The position numbers and the translations under genes were made by a program. Source: Nereocystis luetkeana (Eukaryota; Sar; Phaeophyceae; Laminariales; Laminariaceae). Taken from it: 64,000 nt of DNA. The stretch covers positions 1,240,001 through 1,304,000 of the forward strand of contig JARUPZ010000009.1 in assembly GCA_031213475.1 (NCBI GenBank), read 5' to 3'. How positions within the stretch are numbered: the stretch's first letter is position 1; each line of letters begins with the position of its first letter. The notes beneath the pieces are model-generated. The model did no database searches. It was not told where the DNA came from and saw only the letters and a program-made list of their open reading frames with translations. Below, piece by piece: positions 34,901 to 46,190 of this stretch.

Positions 34901-36124
34901 ATCAGGCCATCATCATTCTGTCTAGAATTGATGGTTTTCTGATCACAGTAACTCTGTCTAGAGCTACTGCTATTTTGTTTCGTCTCGGTTGTGCCCTGTG
35001 CCCAAGGGGTCTCCCCTGGGCAATGGGCTGGCGGCTCAACATAATCCTGTCTAGGATCGCTGTTGTTCTGCGACTCGTTACTCTGTCTTGAGATTTTCTT
35101 TGCTTTTACGGACTTGCCCTGACTCGAGGTCAGGGTGATCAGGACATCAGCCTTCTGTCTAGAGTTGTTGATGTGCTTGCTGATAGTAACTCTGTCTAGA
35201 GGTACTGCTATTTTCTTCCGTCTCGGTTGTGCCCTGTGCCCAAGGGGTCTCCCCTGGGCTACGGGTCGGCAGCTCAACATAATCCTGTCTAAAACTGCTG
35301 TTGTTCTGCGACTCGTTACTCTGTCTAGAGATGTTCTTTTCTTTTACGGACTTGCCCCGACTCGAGGTCAGGGCGATCAGGACACCATCATTCTGTCTAG
35401 AACTGTTGATGTGCTGATCCAAGTAACTCTGTCTAGAGCTACTGCTTTTTTTTTCCGTCTCGGTTGTGCCCTATGCCCAAGGAGTCTCCCCTGGACTACA
35501 GGCTGGCAGCTCAACATAATTCTGATTAGGACTGCCGTTGTTCTGCGACTCATTACTCTGTCTAGATATTTTAGTTTTATTTAGGGGCTCTCCCTGACTC
35601 GACGTCAGGGTGGTCAGGACATCATCATTATGCCTAGGATTGAAGGTGTTCTGATCCAAGTAACTCTGTTTAGAGCTACTGCAATTTTCTTCCGTCTGGG
35701 TTGTACCCTGTGCCCAAGGGGTCTCCCCTGGACTAAGGGCTGGCTGAACATAATAATTACGTCTACTATTTCTGTTCTTGTGCGCCTCGTCACTGTGTCT
35801 AGATATTTTCTTTTCTCTTACCGACGTTTGCCCTGACTCGACGTGAGGGCGATCAGGGCATCATCATTCAGTCTAGAATTGTTGATGTTCTGCTCAAAGT
35901 AACTCGGTCTAGAGCTCTATTGCTGTTTTCTTTAGTCTCGCGTGTCCTCTGTTACCAAGGGGTCTCCCCTGGGCTACGGGCTGACAACTCAACCTACTTG
36001 TGTCTAGTAGTACCGTTTCTCTTTGGCTTATCATTATGTCTAGAGTTATTTTTCCTTTTTCCGACATTGCCCAGCCCCCACAAGGGCTCCCCCGGTTTGG
36101 GGGCGAGCCGGAGACACTCATTCT
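31988..36124 (-). mobile_element. DIRS-like element copy 1, 5' part (ORF1 repeats, RT, RNase H, recombinase N-terminal half)
   Basis: Minus-strand continuation of 18364-19317 on the other side of large element 1. In transcription order: a tandem-repeat region (36120-34750), a reverse-transcriptase region (about 34600-33171) with a fingers/palm start GLRVAPLGAVVTHKVRIII, a catalytic YxDD-type block and a TKERVEAIRLLLEQEW tail, RNase H (about 33155-32680) with the RRYYSDASFTAAGGF start typical of DIRS RNase H, and the recombinase N-terminal half (about 32493-31988). RT plus tyrosine recombinase with no DDE integrase defines the DIRS order. The whole is broken in several places and resembles copy 2 closely enough that both belong to one family. 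Confidence 0.85.
34750..36124 (-). repeat. Coding-type tandem array in DIRS copy 1 (period about 238 bp)
   Basis: Five to six units marked by CAAGGGGTCTCCCCTGG at about 34762, 35003, 35240, 35477, 35716 and 35958. The minus strand encodes repeats of about 79 codons, each with PGETPWAQG and SRQSxESQNN-type blocks; in several units the frame is open across the whole repeat. DIRS copy 2 keeps only part of one unit (59600-59760). This lies where a gag-like ORF1 would be expected. Confidence 0.85.
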
Positions 36125-37196
36125 GACTAAAAATACTGTTGTTCTCTATCTATACTCATAGTACATGTTGAGACCTTTTCAGCTTTCTCACGCGCACGCA
36201 CTTTCCGTGATAATTTCACGACTTTCCTAAACGTTATGTTCTCTCTACACTCGCTATCAGCTTCTGGGTTTACTATGGCGTATTTCGTCATCATCTTAGC
36301 GGCGCGTGTCGATTCTGCACATTTAAAGTCACACATTCAAAGTCACACCCCTCACCAACGAACACGTCTTATGAACATCCGGCGTTCGTGACACTGCCAA
36401 GGTTCCCTGCTCCACCGGGGGCGAGAAGGCGTCGATATCAATTTTGGATAGCGGGGGGGTGATCATGTCGAGAAGGCGTTGGCTGGGATCAGCGATGTAC
36501 CTGATCGTATGGGCGAAATCACTGTTCAACATTGAGGGAACAAACAGACCATCGCGCAGCACATACATCGATGCTCCTCCTGCTTCTTGCCACATCATGA
36601 TGGTCCGCCTCGCGGAATCTGCGTCCATGGTGCGCGCTTCGATACTCACGGCATGCTCCATTCCACCCAAAAGGCTTCCCGCTCCGCCCCATGGCTGCAC
36701 CGCTGATCCTTCCGGCCACCACTGTCCCGGGTGCTGCCTGCCCGGACATTGAAAAAATTGCGCGTGAGGTGCGGCATGCATGTACGGCTGCGGATGCTGC
36801 GCCTGCAACTGCTGCTGCTGTTGCTGCGTGCAGTACGCGAGGGGAGGGACTGCCGGGTGCGATTGTTGTTGTTGCGGGGGCGGTGGCGGCGGTGCTGGAT
36901 GCGGCTGCCGTTGTTGCTGTTCCTGCGGCGGTATCTCTCATCAGCAGGGCTGGAACCTCGAACGGCTGTGGTTGCAAGTGTTGCTGATGTTGTTGATGCT
37001 GACTTTGCTGGTGTTGCTGCTGCTTGTGCTGCTGCTGCGACGGTGCTTCCTGCTGTTGGTGCTGCTACGACAGTGACTGCTGTCATTGCTGCTGCTGTTG
37101 CGGCTGCTGCTGTTGCTGTTGCTGCTGCTGAGTTAGGGGTTGGTCCCGCGGGCTAGGCTGAAGACGTTTGTTCCGAAGATTCAGAGCTTCTAGCAG
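36125..37196 (-). other. Gln/Pro-rich coding-type region upstream of the DIRS repeats
   Basis: On the minus strand, 36808-36329 codes for a 159-residue stretch with a His/Gln/Pro-rich start and an acidic tail (ITPPLSKIDIDAFSPP). Upstream (37135-36810) the strand is CAG/CAA-rich and codes for long Gln runs broken by Pro and His. It could be the start of DIRS ORF1, since it lies directly 5' of the repeats and is cut at 37200 by large element 2. It could also be part of a host gene. No known domain was recognised. Confidence 0.4.
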
Positions 37197-37200
37197 CAGC

Positions 37201-37740
37201 TGTTACAGCAGGGTACAGCTCTCAGACGCTATAAAGGACCCGCGCTCGTTAGATGTCTGAGGTTCACGGATCTGCTGGTTGGGAGTTCGAGAAGTGCCTT
37301 CGTGCAGTAATGCTCGGGTCACGCAGAAAGTGAATCGATGTGATGCAGTAGTTGCAAGCAGCCAGAGTGAGGAATGGAACAGGCACCAAAGACACGCTGA
37401 CGGGTACGACGGGCAAAACAGGGCCCAAGGGGCTGGGGATCGATAGGACGAGTATCACAGATCACTTGGCTTTGACTTTGTTTCTTCACTTGGTGGTATT
37501 TTGTAAGCACCGGGCTGTTCCGTCACCTCTTTACTGATTCTTTGCACGGAACTGAAGACGTTCCCACTCCGGGGATCCTCCCTGCCCCTATAAGATCCGC
37601 CCAGAGGATGCTAACCAAAGCTTGCCCTCTGCCTATCGAATAGACCCGACGCGTGACACTGATCAGGACAGTTGTCTCGCGCCGTATTATCCTCCCCACA
37701 GCGCTATGAACCTCCTACCCTGGCGCCACTCGCTGTAGCA
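37201..37740 (-). repeat. 3' LTR of large LTR element 2
   Basis: 540 bp; matches 50649-51200 over its length. It contains TATAAAGGACCCGCGCTCG (plus strand, about 37231), AT-rich but on the strand opposite to the element. It is flanked on the left by TSD CAGC and on the right by the G-rich polypurine tract (minus strand). Confidence 0.88.
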
Positions 37741-37919
37741 CCCCTGCCCGACTCATGGCGATCGTCGGCACAAAGCGAGCATCTCAGTACTTGCCCGGTG
37801 ACAGCGCGTGCGCTCTCCTACTCGGTCGGCCCGACGTTTGTAGCACCCCCCCAGCGGGCATTACGATCATGAACCGCTGCAGAGCGTGCGCCTTCCATCT
37901 CCGCACCTCGCCGTCGCCT

Positions 37920-38235
37920 CTATGTTGTTGCTCCTCTCCTTCCTCAGTGGCGCCTCCAGACGGTGGTGAGAAGAGCGGCGATCTTGACCTTCGTCCAGAC
38001 GTTTTTCAGCATTTCTCGTCCCATCCATCGCCGTCGGCCCGATGCTGCAGCCCCTATCCTTTCCGTGGTATTGCCCTTGGACGGTGTTAAGAAGTTTCGG
38101 ACTTGACCTTCGTCCAGATGTTCTTCAGCATTCCTCCGTCCATAGCCGTCGGCCTGATGTTTTGCAGAGCCTCTCCTTCCCGCGGTTCTGACCGTAGACG
38201 CTGTTGAGAAGAGCGGCGGACCTGACCCCCGTACA
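37920..38235. repeat. Tandem repeat, unit about 116-120 bp, nearly three copies
   Basis: Units carry CTTGACCTTCGTCCAGA (37982, 38102), CCGTCGGCC and a GGTGTTAAGAAG-type block (37963, 38087, 38205). It lies just inside the 3' end of large element 2. Its minus-strand frame is Arg/Ser-rich; not called as a gene. Confidence 0.7.
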
Positions 38236-39150
38236 TTCTTCACGACTTGTAACTGCCAGCTCCCCATCTGTAAAACACGCTCGGAGCATGTACTCACCGG
38301 TGAAAAATACGTTTTTCTTCCTGCCTCACCTGCATCTGAGTGAGGTGGGAGTTCACATGCATCTGCGGTGGGGGCCCCTCTCGAAGGCCTGCTCCATCTG
38401 CATTTTGACAATAATCTACACGTTTATTGTTTCGGCCCCGGCATGGATTCCACTGTAAGCTACCAGTATCGTCCTACCATACCACCTCACCTCTAACTGA
38501 AACTTTACAGAATTCTGCCAGTCCATAATCGTGGGGCTATACGTGGCCACACTACCCAAACACTCCGGTGATTGTCCACGTTGCCCCTCTCTATATATAT
38601 GCGCGCTTGATAGCCTAACCTGGAGTAACGGCCCACCGCTTGGTGCCCAAATATACTTGCGTACTAGACTGTCGATATTGCAAAACTTCACGTACCTTTG
38701 GCAGACGTTTCAACCTGCGCCGTGAACTATGTCGACCCTGCCACCATTCACTTACCTTCGCCAGACCTTTCGTACTGTACCTTCCTTCAACAACATTTTC
38801 TGTGTATACGCATTCATCTGCCACTCTGAAGTATGTCCGGATGTCTCTTAGTCTCTTGGTAAGGATTATCATGGTCTGACTTACTGATTAACTTCGATCG
38901 CGCGTAATACGGGGGTTATATGACATACGCCTACCTTTTGGCGAAAATCTCAAACTTCTCTGCATCAAGAGTAGGTACTTTTTTGCGAATGTGGAGGTGG
39001 TTTTATGTATGGGCTCGTCACGGACGTGCTGTAGAAAGTTCATGACGAGTCCTCTTTCTACTCCCTCCTCCTGATTTAGAGTTCTACTTTGTATTCTTCG
39101 AGTGTCTCGACTTTCTGGCACGAGCCAAAGTTATTATCCGATCCCGAGTG
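38236..39150. other. Interior of large element 2 with spaced CxxC pairs
   Basis: The plus strand encodes three CxxC pairs in a row: CPRC (about 38576), DCRYC (about 38668) and LCRPC (about 38728), the last two in one open frame (38640-38879) around RRFNLRREL. Paired CxxC at this spacing can be a zinc ribbon, but the strand is opposite to the element and no family is recognised. The remainder up to 39150 holds nothing I can name. Confidence 0.3.
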
Positions 39151-39857
39151 ACTACATCGTTTGAAGGTAGTGGCGTTTACGCCACTTCGACTTACGGGCA
39201 CTTCTAAATTGCTTCCAAGTACTGTATCGGTAGAGATATTGAGCTAATGTGAGGGGTTCAGGAACGTCTGGTGCACCCCTACTGTGGGATGGCTCACTAG
39301 CCAGGGTAACTATTTTATTCCGAGTAAGTGAGTCCTTTGAAGGTATTGACGTTTACGCCACCTCCCCAGCACGAACAGTGTCCACTGATGTGACCTTTTC
39401 GTGCTAAAACAAATCAAGAGTCCTCAAACGTCATTCATCCACCACCACTTCCAGATCGTACCCCTTGCATAACGGTTTTTGTGGAAGTAGTTGTGGAAAG
39501 GTGGTGAGAAACTGTAACGAAGGATAAGAGCTCTTACAGACGCAAACACTCAGGTCTCCAATTCCCTGTTCCCAGTCTCTTACCGCTTCTAGTTCTTTCC
39601 ACCTTGAATGTATGCAAGTTGACTCCTCCTGTGTCCTGTCTCGATGGATTCCTGCAAAGACCAATCTTCTCTCAAGCACTTGCAGGCCTTGTCTCAAGCA
39701 CTCCTTTTCGATCCTCCTGTGCTACACAATAGATCTCCGTATGAAACCTTCAACACTACCTTCACGGTAACGATCGCAGTACTCAGTCTCGGTTCGCTGT
39801 CACTCACACTCAAGTTCTCTTCAGTTTTTCCCTCAATGGTATCGTGTGTTTTTGGAT

Positions 39858-42800
39858 TGTTTTTGGACTGACTAAGAGCCGTGCTTTCTCTAGATTGACA
39901 GGGAGTTGTACAATCCTAGGAAGCATTCCGCGACGTATTTTACGTTACGTGCGTCAATCCGCCGCAACACCCCCCCAGCACGGTTTCCCAAGAATACCGT
40001 GCTAACCGGGCTGCGGACACACTGGAGTAAGAGTGAGGGCCTTTTCCCACACTTAGTCGTGTTCCGATTGCCGTAAGGCTCGAATGAGTGGCGTCTACCA
40101 TTTTCATGGAAAGGCGTCACCCCGGGGGTAGGGACCCTGGGCCTTGAGTTTTTTTCCGCATTAGGTCCCAGATCGGTACTGCTGGACTTGCTAGAATTTC
40201 TCGTCACGCGCACCAGCTGAAAGCCTCTTATCCTCCACTTCCCGGCTTTTCCCGTTAACCCGGGTAGGCCGAGGTCTTGATCCTGCTTACTAGTCGATCT
40301 TCGGTTAACGTCTTCTCTCGTTCGTCATCGAACTCCACTTCACTTTCTCGTGTTTACGGGGAACCGAATTGCGAATTTCCGGTTTTCCTAGCTTTCAGGA
40401 TTTCACGTTCGTTGAGCTCCTCCCGATCTCCGTCTGCATACCGGACCCGCCAGTACGGTGACTTGTAGTCGAAGATCTTTGAAAGGTGACGCTTCTTGTT
40501 TCCTTCAGCGTCCCCGAATTCCCTCCAGATCACGGTTCCCACAGGGTGTTGTTTCAACGCATGTTCACGGTCGATCCCATCTCTTTCCTTCCGTGTTAGC
40601 ATCGAAGTCGGCCTTGCTCGGCACCCCGCTCCGTGATACGTCTGAGTGGAAAACGTCCATCTGTAAGGGGGTGAAACTGTCTTGCGCCTCCTCTTCAGCC
40701 AGCCACTGCGACTCCGTGCCATCCACGGTTCGTCTCTTGTATCGCCACTTCCAAGCGTCGCCCTGGCCCATCACAGCATCTCTGTCTATTAGGGTATATA
40801 TAGGCGACGCTACAATCGACGGCTCCGCAAGTCCGAAGTCAACTCCCCATGCCAGGTGAGCAAACTCGTCCTCGAAGTCGTGACGGAGGTGGTCCGGACG
40901 TGAGTGGAACATCTTGATGTTCGCTGCTGACGCCCTCCGTCGGCGAATCCCTCGCCCATTCATCGTGACGATGTAACTGAGTCCTGGTAAGACAACTTCA
41001 GTCACCTCCCAGGGTCCGGTCCAGTGTTCGTGGGCTAGTTTATGATGTATCCCCTCCTTCACCAGCACCTTGTCTCCGACAACAACACGGGTTCCTACCG
41101 AGGTCCGACCGATTTCAGCATCCCAACTCTCACGAGTTTTCTTCCTGTCATCATGTCTTTTCAATAGAGCCTCCCGTACATCTCGTACCTCCTTGTACGC
41201 TTGACGTTTGTCGGCCACGTAACTGTCCATCCCGCCCCTGAAATCACGACCATCGATCTCGGGGTGTGTAGCATCAAGTTGCGTGCGCGCATCACGACTG
41301 AAGAAAAGACGGAAGGGAGTTGGCTTTCCCGGCAAGCGCAGGTCCGGCGTGGTACGATGGATCCACAGTGCCGGCTGTACGTCCTCGTCCCATCTGCGAG
41401 GCCAGGTCTTGCACAGTTCTCCCAATGCTTCGTGTGGCCACCCCCCCAGTCTGTCCACCGTCGCCTGTGCACGTGGATGGTCGACAGGCCCATAGGCGAT
41501 GGTCACGTTCAACCACTCGCATAAGTGTTGCATCACCTCTGCCGTGAACTCGGATCCCGGATCACTGCGAACATACAGCGGTAGCCCAAAAGTAAGCATC
41601 ACTTCGAGTAGTTTCCTCGCTACTCCGAGTGCTTCTTTCGTGGGGAGCGGGAAGGCGAACAAGAACTTGCTAGCTTTGTCGACTGCCACCAGTAGAACTT
41701 TGTTGCGTGCGTCCGACTTAACCCACATGTCCTGGATGTCGACTTCGAGTACCTCCCCGGGTCGCAGAAACCTCGCCGGTAGCATGGCTACCCGTTGACT
41801 CGCTGATCGCTTGCGACGCCTGCACCCACACGAGAGGACATAGTCTCTCACGTCCCTGATGAGGGTGGGCCAGTAATACCGACGACTAACCAAGGCTGTA
41901 GTTCTCGCCGTCCCTGGATGCCCATAGGTGCTGTGTGCCAGCGCCATAATCCCTGGAACGAGAGATTGGGGAACTGCAAGTCGTGGGACTTTTCCCAGAG
42001 GTGCTACCCACAAGAGGTCGTTGTCGTCCATCACATATTCGCCACCTCCTGCTCATCGGTTTCCCACTTCCTGGAGTTCTTTCCGAATCCTGCCAAGTAC
42101 CATATCTTCGCACTGCCTCTGCATCAGTTGTGGTGTATCTTGGAGAATAGCTGTCATCTTTTCCAGCATGGACGGCTTCGACCGCTGGGACTCCTTGGCC
42201 TCTTTCCCTGACCCACTTGAACGGCTGCTGGTGTCCCTCGGTGGTTCGTCCAAAGGATCTCGTTGCCGTTTCGGTTTTGGGATGTGCTCTCTATGTCCCC
42301 GGCGTTTGCGTGGACGATCGACTTCCACTGGTAGCTCAGTAGTAGTGATTGTCTGCGCTGGTGCATTCTCCATCTCCTCCTCCTCAGGTAACGGTGGTTC
42401 TGCCTCCCAGACAACCTCAGGTTCCTGGGAAGTGGCCTTCGCCTGCGATCTCGTGACCGCTTTCGTCACCCCCGAAGCTTCCACTGCTGCGAGATAATCC
42501 TCGAACACCATGCAGGCCAAAGTTCCACGACTTCTGGCTCCGGTTTTCCCGGTAAGCCTTGAACAGCTAGTTCAACTAACACTGCTCGTAGCATTGGAGG
42601 AGACGTGAAATCTGCGATGACGTTCGCTGCTGCGTTTTGGCTGACCGTCTGCGGGATCACGTAGTGTTCCTGTGCTGTGGCGATGTTGGCGTAGTCGTTG
42701 AAGTGCAACTCCTCAGCTTCTTCAAGGCGTGCCGTATCCGACATACCCTTCGGTTGGCTTTTCCCCCATGATGTGAACACGGTTCGAAGAGATGATGGGT

Positions 42801-43177
42801 TCGCTGAACGAATGAACCGCTCGCTCTCCGATACCTCTCTTCAGGAGGTATGGGCCTCTTCGTCCCAGAAATTCTCCCAATTCCTGAACTGGTTGCTATA
42901 TTTTCTCCAACCTCCGCTTCCAAACGGTTAACTTTCCCTTCGTGGCAAGGCCTCCCTTGATTCCCACTACGAACGTTCGTTTCCTCCTCCACGGAATCCC
43001 TACTTGGCTCGCCAATATCTCCGCCTTGTCCACGATGTATGACTCTCGTTTGTTTGACTCTCGATTGTTTTTGGACTGACTAAGAGCGGTGCTTTCACTA
43101 GATTGACAGGGAGTTGTACAATCCTAGGAAGCATTCCGCTACGTATTTTACGTTACGTGCGTCAATCCACCACAACA
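39858..43177 (-). mobile_element. Short-LTR element with Ty3-type integrase, inside large element 2 (broken)
   Basis: Two 112-bp direct repeats, 39858-39969 and 43066-43177, each TG...CA (plus strand TGTTTTTGGACTGACTAAGA ... CAACA), flank 3.1 kb. A G-run abuts the left repeat on the minus strand as a polypurine tract would. The interior codes on the minus strand for a gag-like charged region (about 42990-42050), an integrase (42034-40565), and a Tudor-like DGDxEEL tail (about 40540-40400). Protease, RT and RNase H are not seen, so a large part is missing or was never there. No target duplication is evident; the repeats could instead be an internal duplication of the host element. Broken at a few places. 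Confidence 0.65.
40565..42034 (-). CDS. Ty3/gypsy-type integrase region (retroelement remnant)
   Basis: 489 codons open on the minus strand. In order: a zinc-binding-like N-terminal block (AHSTYGHPGTARTTALV ... YYWPTLIRDVRDYV ... CGC), a retroviral-type integrase core starting EVLEVDIQDMWVKSD with SDPGSEFTAEVMQHLCEWL and a DHPRAQATVDRLGG block, then a C-terminal domain with GDKVLVKEGIHHKLAHEHWT and GPWEVTEVVLPGLSY, typical of the tail of Ty3-type integrases. A further tail holds IKMFHSRPDHLRHDFEDEF, a block also present at 30120-30270. Integrases insert the element's DNA copy into the genome. This is a fossil part of the element at 39858-43177. Confidence 0.88.
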   Translation of the reverse strand: MMDDNDLLWVAPLGKVPRLAVPQSLVPGIMALAHSTYGHPGTARTTALVSRRYYWPTLIRDVRDYVLSCGCRRRKRSASQRVAMLPARFLRPGEVLEVDIQDMWVKSDARNKVLLVAVDKASKFLFAFPLPTKEALGVARKLLEVMLTFGLPLYVRSDPGSEFTAEVMQHLCEWLNVTIAYGPVDHPRAQATVDRLGGWPHEALGELCKTWPRRWDEDVQPALWIHRTTPDLRLPGKPTPFRLFFSRDARTQLDATHPEIDGRDFRGGMDSYVADKRQAYKEVRDVREALLKRHDDRKKTRESWDAEIGRTSVGTRVVVGDKVLVKEGIHHKLAHEHWTGPWEVTEVVLPGLSYIVTMNGRGIRRRRASAANIKMFHSRPDHLRHDFEDEFAHLAWGVDFGLAEPSIVASPIYTLIDRDAVMGQGDAWKWRYKRRTVDGTESQWLAEEEAQDSFTPLQMDVFHSDVSRSGVPSKADFDANTEGKRWDRP

Positions 43178-43904
43178 AAACACCCCCCCAGAACGGAAAC
43201 TGCCCACCGCCTATTGGCATTCCAATCACACCTCTGGATTCGTTCCTTCAACACTGGGCCACCATACTTGGAGCGTCGAATAGCAGGGTATCCTGTTAGG
43301 TTGCGCAGATCATAACAAAGCTCGTCACGTTCCATCTCGGTCATGGGTCTCACAAATGTGTACCTGTGGGTGGTGTAGCGACTTGCACATGACCTCGTCC
43401 CTTTGGACATCTGGGCATTTAAACGTTATCATACCTGGTATAATCCTCATGCACGTCTTATGAGATGTACAAGTATCTGTATATTAACTGAATCTGTGTG
43501 AACAATACCCAAAGCCTAGGTATTATCACGAAAACGTTTAGCGAAACCCTATGGTCTATATCCTACTGATATTGGGTTAAGGAGCCTGGTCGATCATGAT
43601 AGATGCTTAGCCGTGTCGAACTATACTCCTCTTGTAGCAGGTTTCTGTGTCTGACTTGCCTCCCATTCAACTGTCAATGTTATTGTGCCATCCTTGCGGT
43701 CAAAGTTATGGTCACCTGGATTAAACTATGATGGCCACAATTGTTTCCAACATTAGTCATGCATTTCAGCACTTCTACAACTGTTCTTCTCCGACCAGGC
43801 AGATCACCCGATACTCGGATACTGACGACAAAAGGGTGATGCGTGGTACACTCAACAACTACACGCTCGCGTTCGCAAATTAATGAAAGCTTTGGTTTGG
43901 ACAT

Positions 43905-44251
43905 GTTTTTTTTTTTTTTTTCTCATCCCATTCGTTATCTTCGCACATCTTCTTCTCTCTTTCCTTCCAACTCGTAACCCAGATCCGGGGTCACATAGCA
44001 GGCTCTTCTACCCCCTTCCCGCTACGGTACGTGCCTTCATTCTTATCGCGAGAAGATTTCAGCCTTTTCTTCCCTCGTCGACTCGCATCGAATTGTGCCT
44101 ACCCACGCTGCAAGGCGCTCTCAACAATTGAATCCTTGTGATTTTTATTTTTGCAAATGAAGTCAAATGTCCGACCCACCTGGGGCTCGAACCAAGGACT
44201 CAAGCACAAGTAGAATTCGAGGTTAACCACTTAAACCACCGGGGCGACCGG
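43905..44251 (-). mobile_element. tRNA-derived SINE, copy 2
   Basis: Same family as copy 1. T-rich tail at 43906-43920 and head end CCGG at about 44250, with box B GGTTCGAGCCCC (plus strand GGGGCTCGAACC at 44182). Flanked by GGACAT on both sides (about 43900 and 44251), a likely target duplication. Sits in large element 2. Confidence 0.9.
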
Positions 44252-44274
44252 ACATATGTGGCTTTTTTACCTGC

Positions 44275-45120
44275 CCTCCCATTGCGGGGGCGAAACACTT
44301 GGAACTAGGGTCAAACTTAGGTACATGTAGAGCAGCGCAGTACTCCAACGATTAAGATGCCCAGTCGTCATTGGGAACCGTGTCGGGTACTTTTACAGAG
44401 TCAAGCTCGTTTGACTCTCCGTTCACCGCGTCAGCGACTAAGGCGGCGCATGAGTATGCGTGCTGGGAAGGGGCTTTGTTTTTCTATCGGAAAAATGCCA
44501 GGTTCTGTCTCCTCAGTTCGATTGGCATTGTGTATCTCATATCCTCCTCTTAGGAGGAATGCATTTGTTCAGGACGAGCAGTCACACTTGCTACAGGCAA
44601 ATCGTTCCGGATAGAAGCAAGACAACGCTCCGGGGTCATTTCGGCACGATGTAACAAACGCCTGTTTCCACGCCAAGGTTTGGTTTACTTTCCAGAGTCC
44701 GACGGTAGCCTGCTTTATGCTCTATGCTGGGTGTATATGCCACGCTCGAAACTCAGCCCCAGTTCATACCCAGACTGACCAATGTACCACGCAGCCTGCG
44801 GCCCGTGTTCGTGAGCCATTGTGACCGCTGTCCTGAATACGTAGTGTATGATTCGCTGCTTCAGCACTCTTGTGTTTTATCCACACCGCAAGTACGGTGT
44901 AGCGCTGTAGTTCTCTTTTCGTTGCCCCTTTGTTTTAGTTTCGGGTGTACATATAATAATACAGCATGGATAGGTTCATGGTGCCATTTAATTGCAATTG
45001 ATACGGGATGGTATCCCATATCGGGTATCTCGTTATTACCGTTTCTCTTACGTATTGGTACTGCACTATTTCGTCCGTTTTTGTTTTCTCCTACCGGGAT
45101 GCATTTTAGTTACAGCCTGT
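44275..45120 (+). repeat. Interior block R4, inverse copy
   Basis: Inverse partner of 27795-28655. Keeps ATTAAGATGCCCAGTCGTCA, ATTGGGAACCGTGTCGGG and a TGACTCTCCGTTCACCGCGT stretch near 44350-44440, the tRNA-like part. It diverges by scattered substitutions and small gaps. Confidence 0.7.
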
Positions 45121-45394
45121 TTCGTGGCCGGAGTTTAACGTGTCCTATTAATAGTGTGAGAACATCATTATACCCCACACTCGCACAACCCAGTCTTGAC
45201 ATAATGCTTACATACAGCAGTATGGAGCTTAAATGACGCGAGCTAGTTACCGCAGTGTCTTCTTCGAACCAACCCGACCCTGAAACCGCTCGACGTCCAC
45301 CAGCCAACCATGCAGTGTTTCTTCGTACGCGTTTGCCGATTGTTCATACCTCATATTTTACTTCGTAGTTATGTATGTACGATACAGACATATT

Positions 45395-45612
45395 ATTTAG
45401 TTCCATCCCATTTGTTCTCTTCGCCCTTTTTTCATTATCCTTCTTACGTATGAACATCCGGGGTCACAAAGCAGGCTTTTTGATCCCCTCCCAGCATGCG
45501 GTCTGTGCCTTGGATTTGTATTGCGAGAAGAGTTCAGTCCTTCGTTGCACCTATATACTCTCGTTAGGCGTTCCCAAACAGTTGATTTGATTCCTTGCAT
45601 TTTATTGTATAT
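45395..45612 (-). mobile_element. SINE relic (body only, strongly diverged)
   Basis: Shows the SINE body blocks in order (CATCCCATT, ATCCGGGGTCACAAAGCAGG, GATCCCCTCCC, GCGAGAAGAGTTCAG, AACAGTTGA) with much more divergence than the other copies and no tRNA head on its own strand. Its head end is replaced by SINE copy 3 in the opposite orientation. It is an older member of the family. Confidence 0.8.
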
Positions 45613-45619
45613 ATTGATA

Positions 45620-45972
45620 CCGGTCACCCCGGTGGTTCAAGTGGTTAACCTCGAATTCTACTTGTGCTTGAGTCCTGGGCTCGAGCCCCAGGTGGGCCGG
45701 ACATTTGACTTAATTTGCAAAAATAAAAATCACAATGATTCAATTGTTGAGAGCGCCTTGCAGCGTGGGTAGGCACAATTCGATGCGAGTCGACGAGGGA
45801 AGAAAAGGCTGAAATCTTCTCGCGATAAGAATGAAGGCACGTACCGTAGCGGGAAGGGGGTAGAAGAGCCTGCTATGTGACCCCGGATCTGAGTTACGAG
45901 TTGGAAGGAGAGAGAGAAGAAAATGTGCGAAGATCATAAATAAATGGGATGAGCAAAAAATAAAAATGAAAA
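45620..45972 (+). mobile_element. tRNA-derived SINE, copy 3
   Basis: The only plus-strand copy: head from 45620 with box A (TGGTTCAAGTGG, 45643) and box B (GGCTCGAGCCCC, near 45679), link TTTGCAAAAATAAAAAT, body and A-rich tail near 45955-45972. It sits head to head with the relic at 45395-45612, as if it had inserted at that copy's head/body junction. Confidence 0.92.
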
Positions 45973-46190
45973 ATTGGGGAAATCACTGCCTCGCCCATCG
46001 TGAGATTCGAGCTCCAACTTTAACGCTGAAAACAGAGGCGATACACAAGACCACAGGGGGGCTTTTGCTGAAAGGAATAGGAACCAATGCTAACCATGCT
46101 CAAAACCAACGAAACCATCTCTGGGACACTATTAGATCTGATATTTGTGTTTCTGGGCTGTTGACATTGTTTCATGTAATCGACTGCTTA

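Noticed and set aside
36691-37156. Long plus-strand Ala/Cys/Leu-rich frames over the CTG-rich block
   Set aside because: Frames in all phases are open because the block is CTG/CAG repeats; the minus strand, in line with the DIRS direction, is the more plausible coding strand.
41201-41524. Plus-strand open frames over the integrase region
   Set aside because: Shadows of the minus-strand integrase frame.
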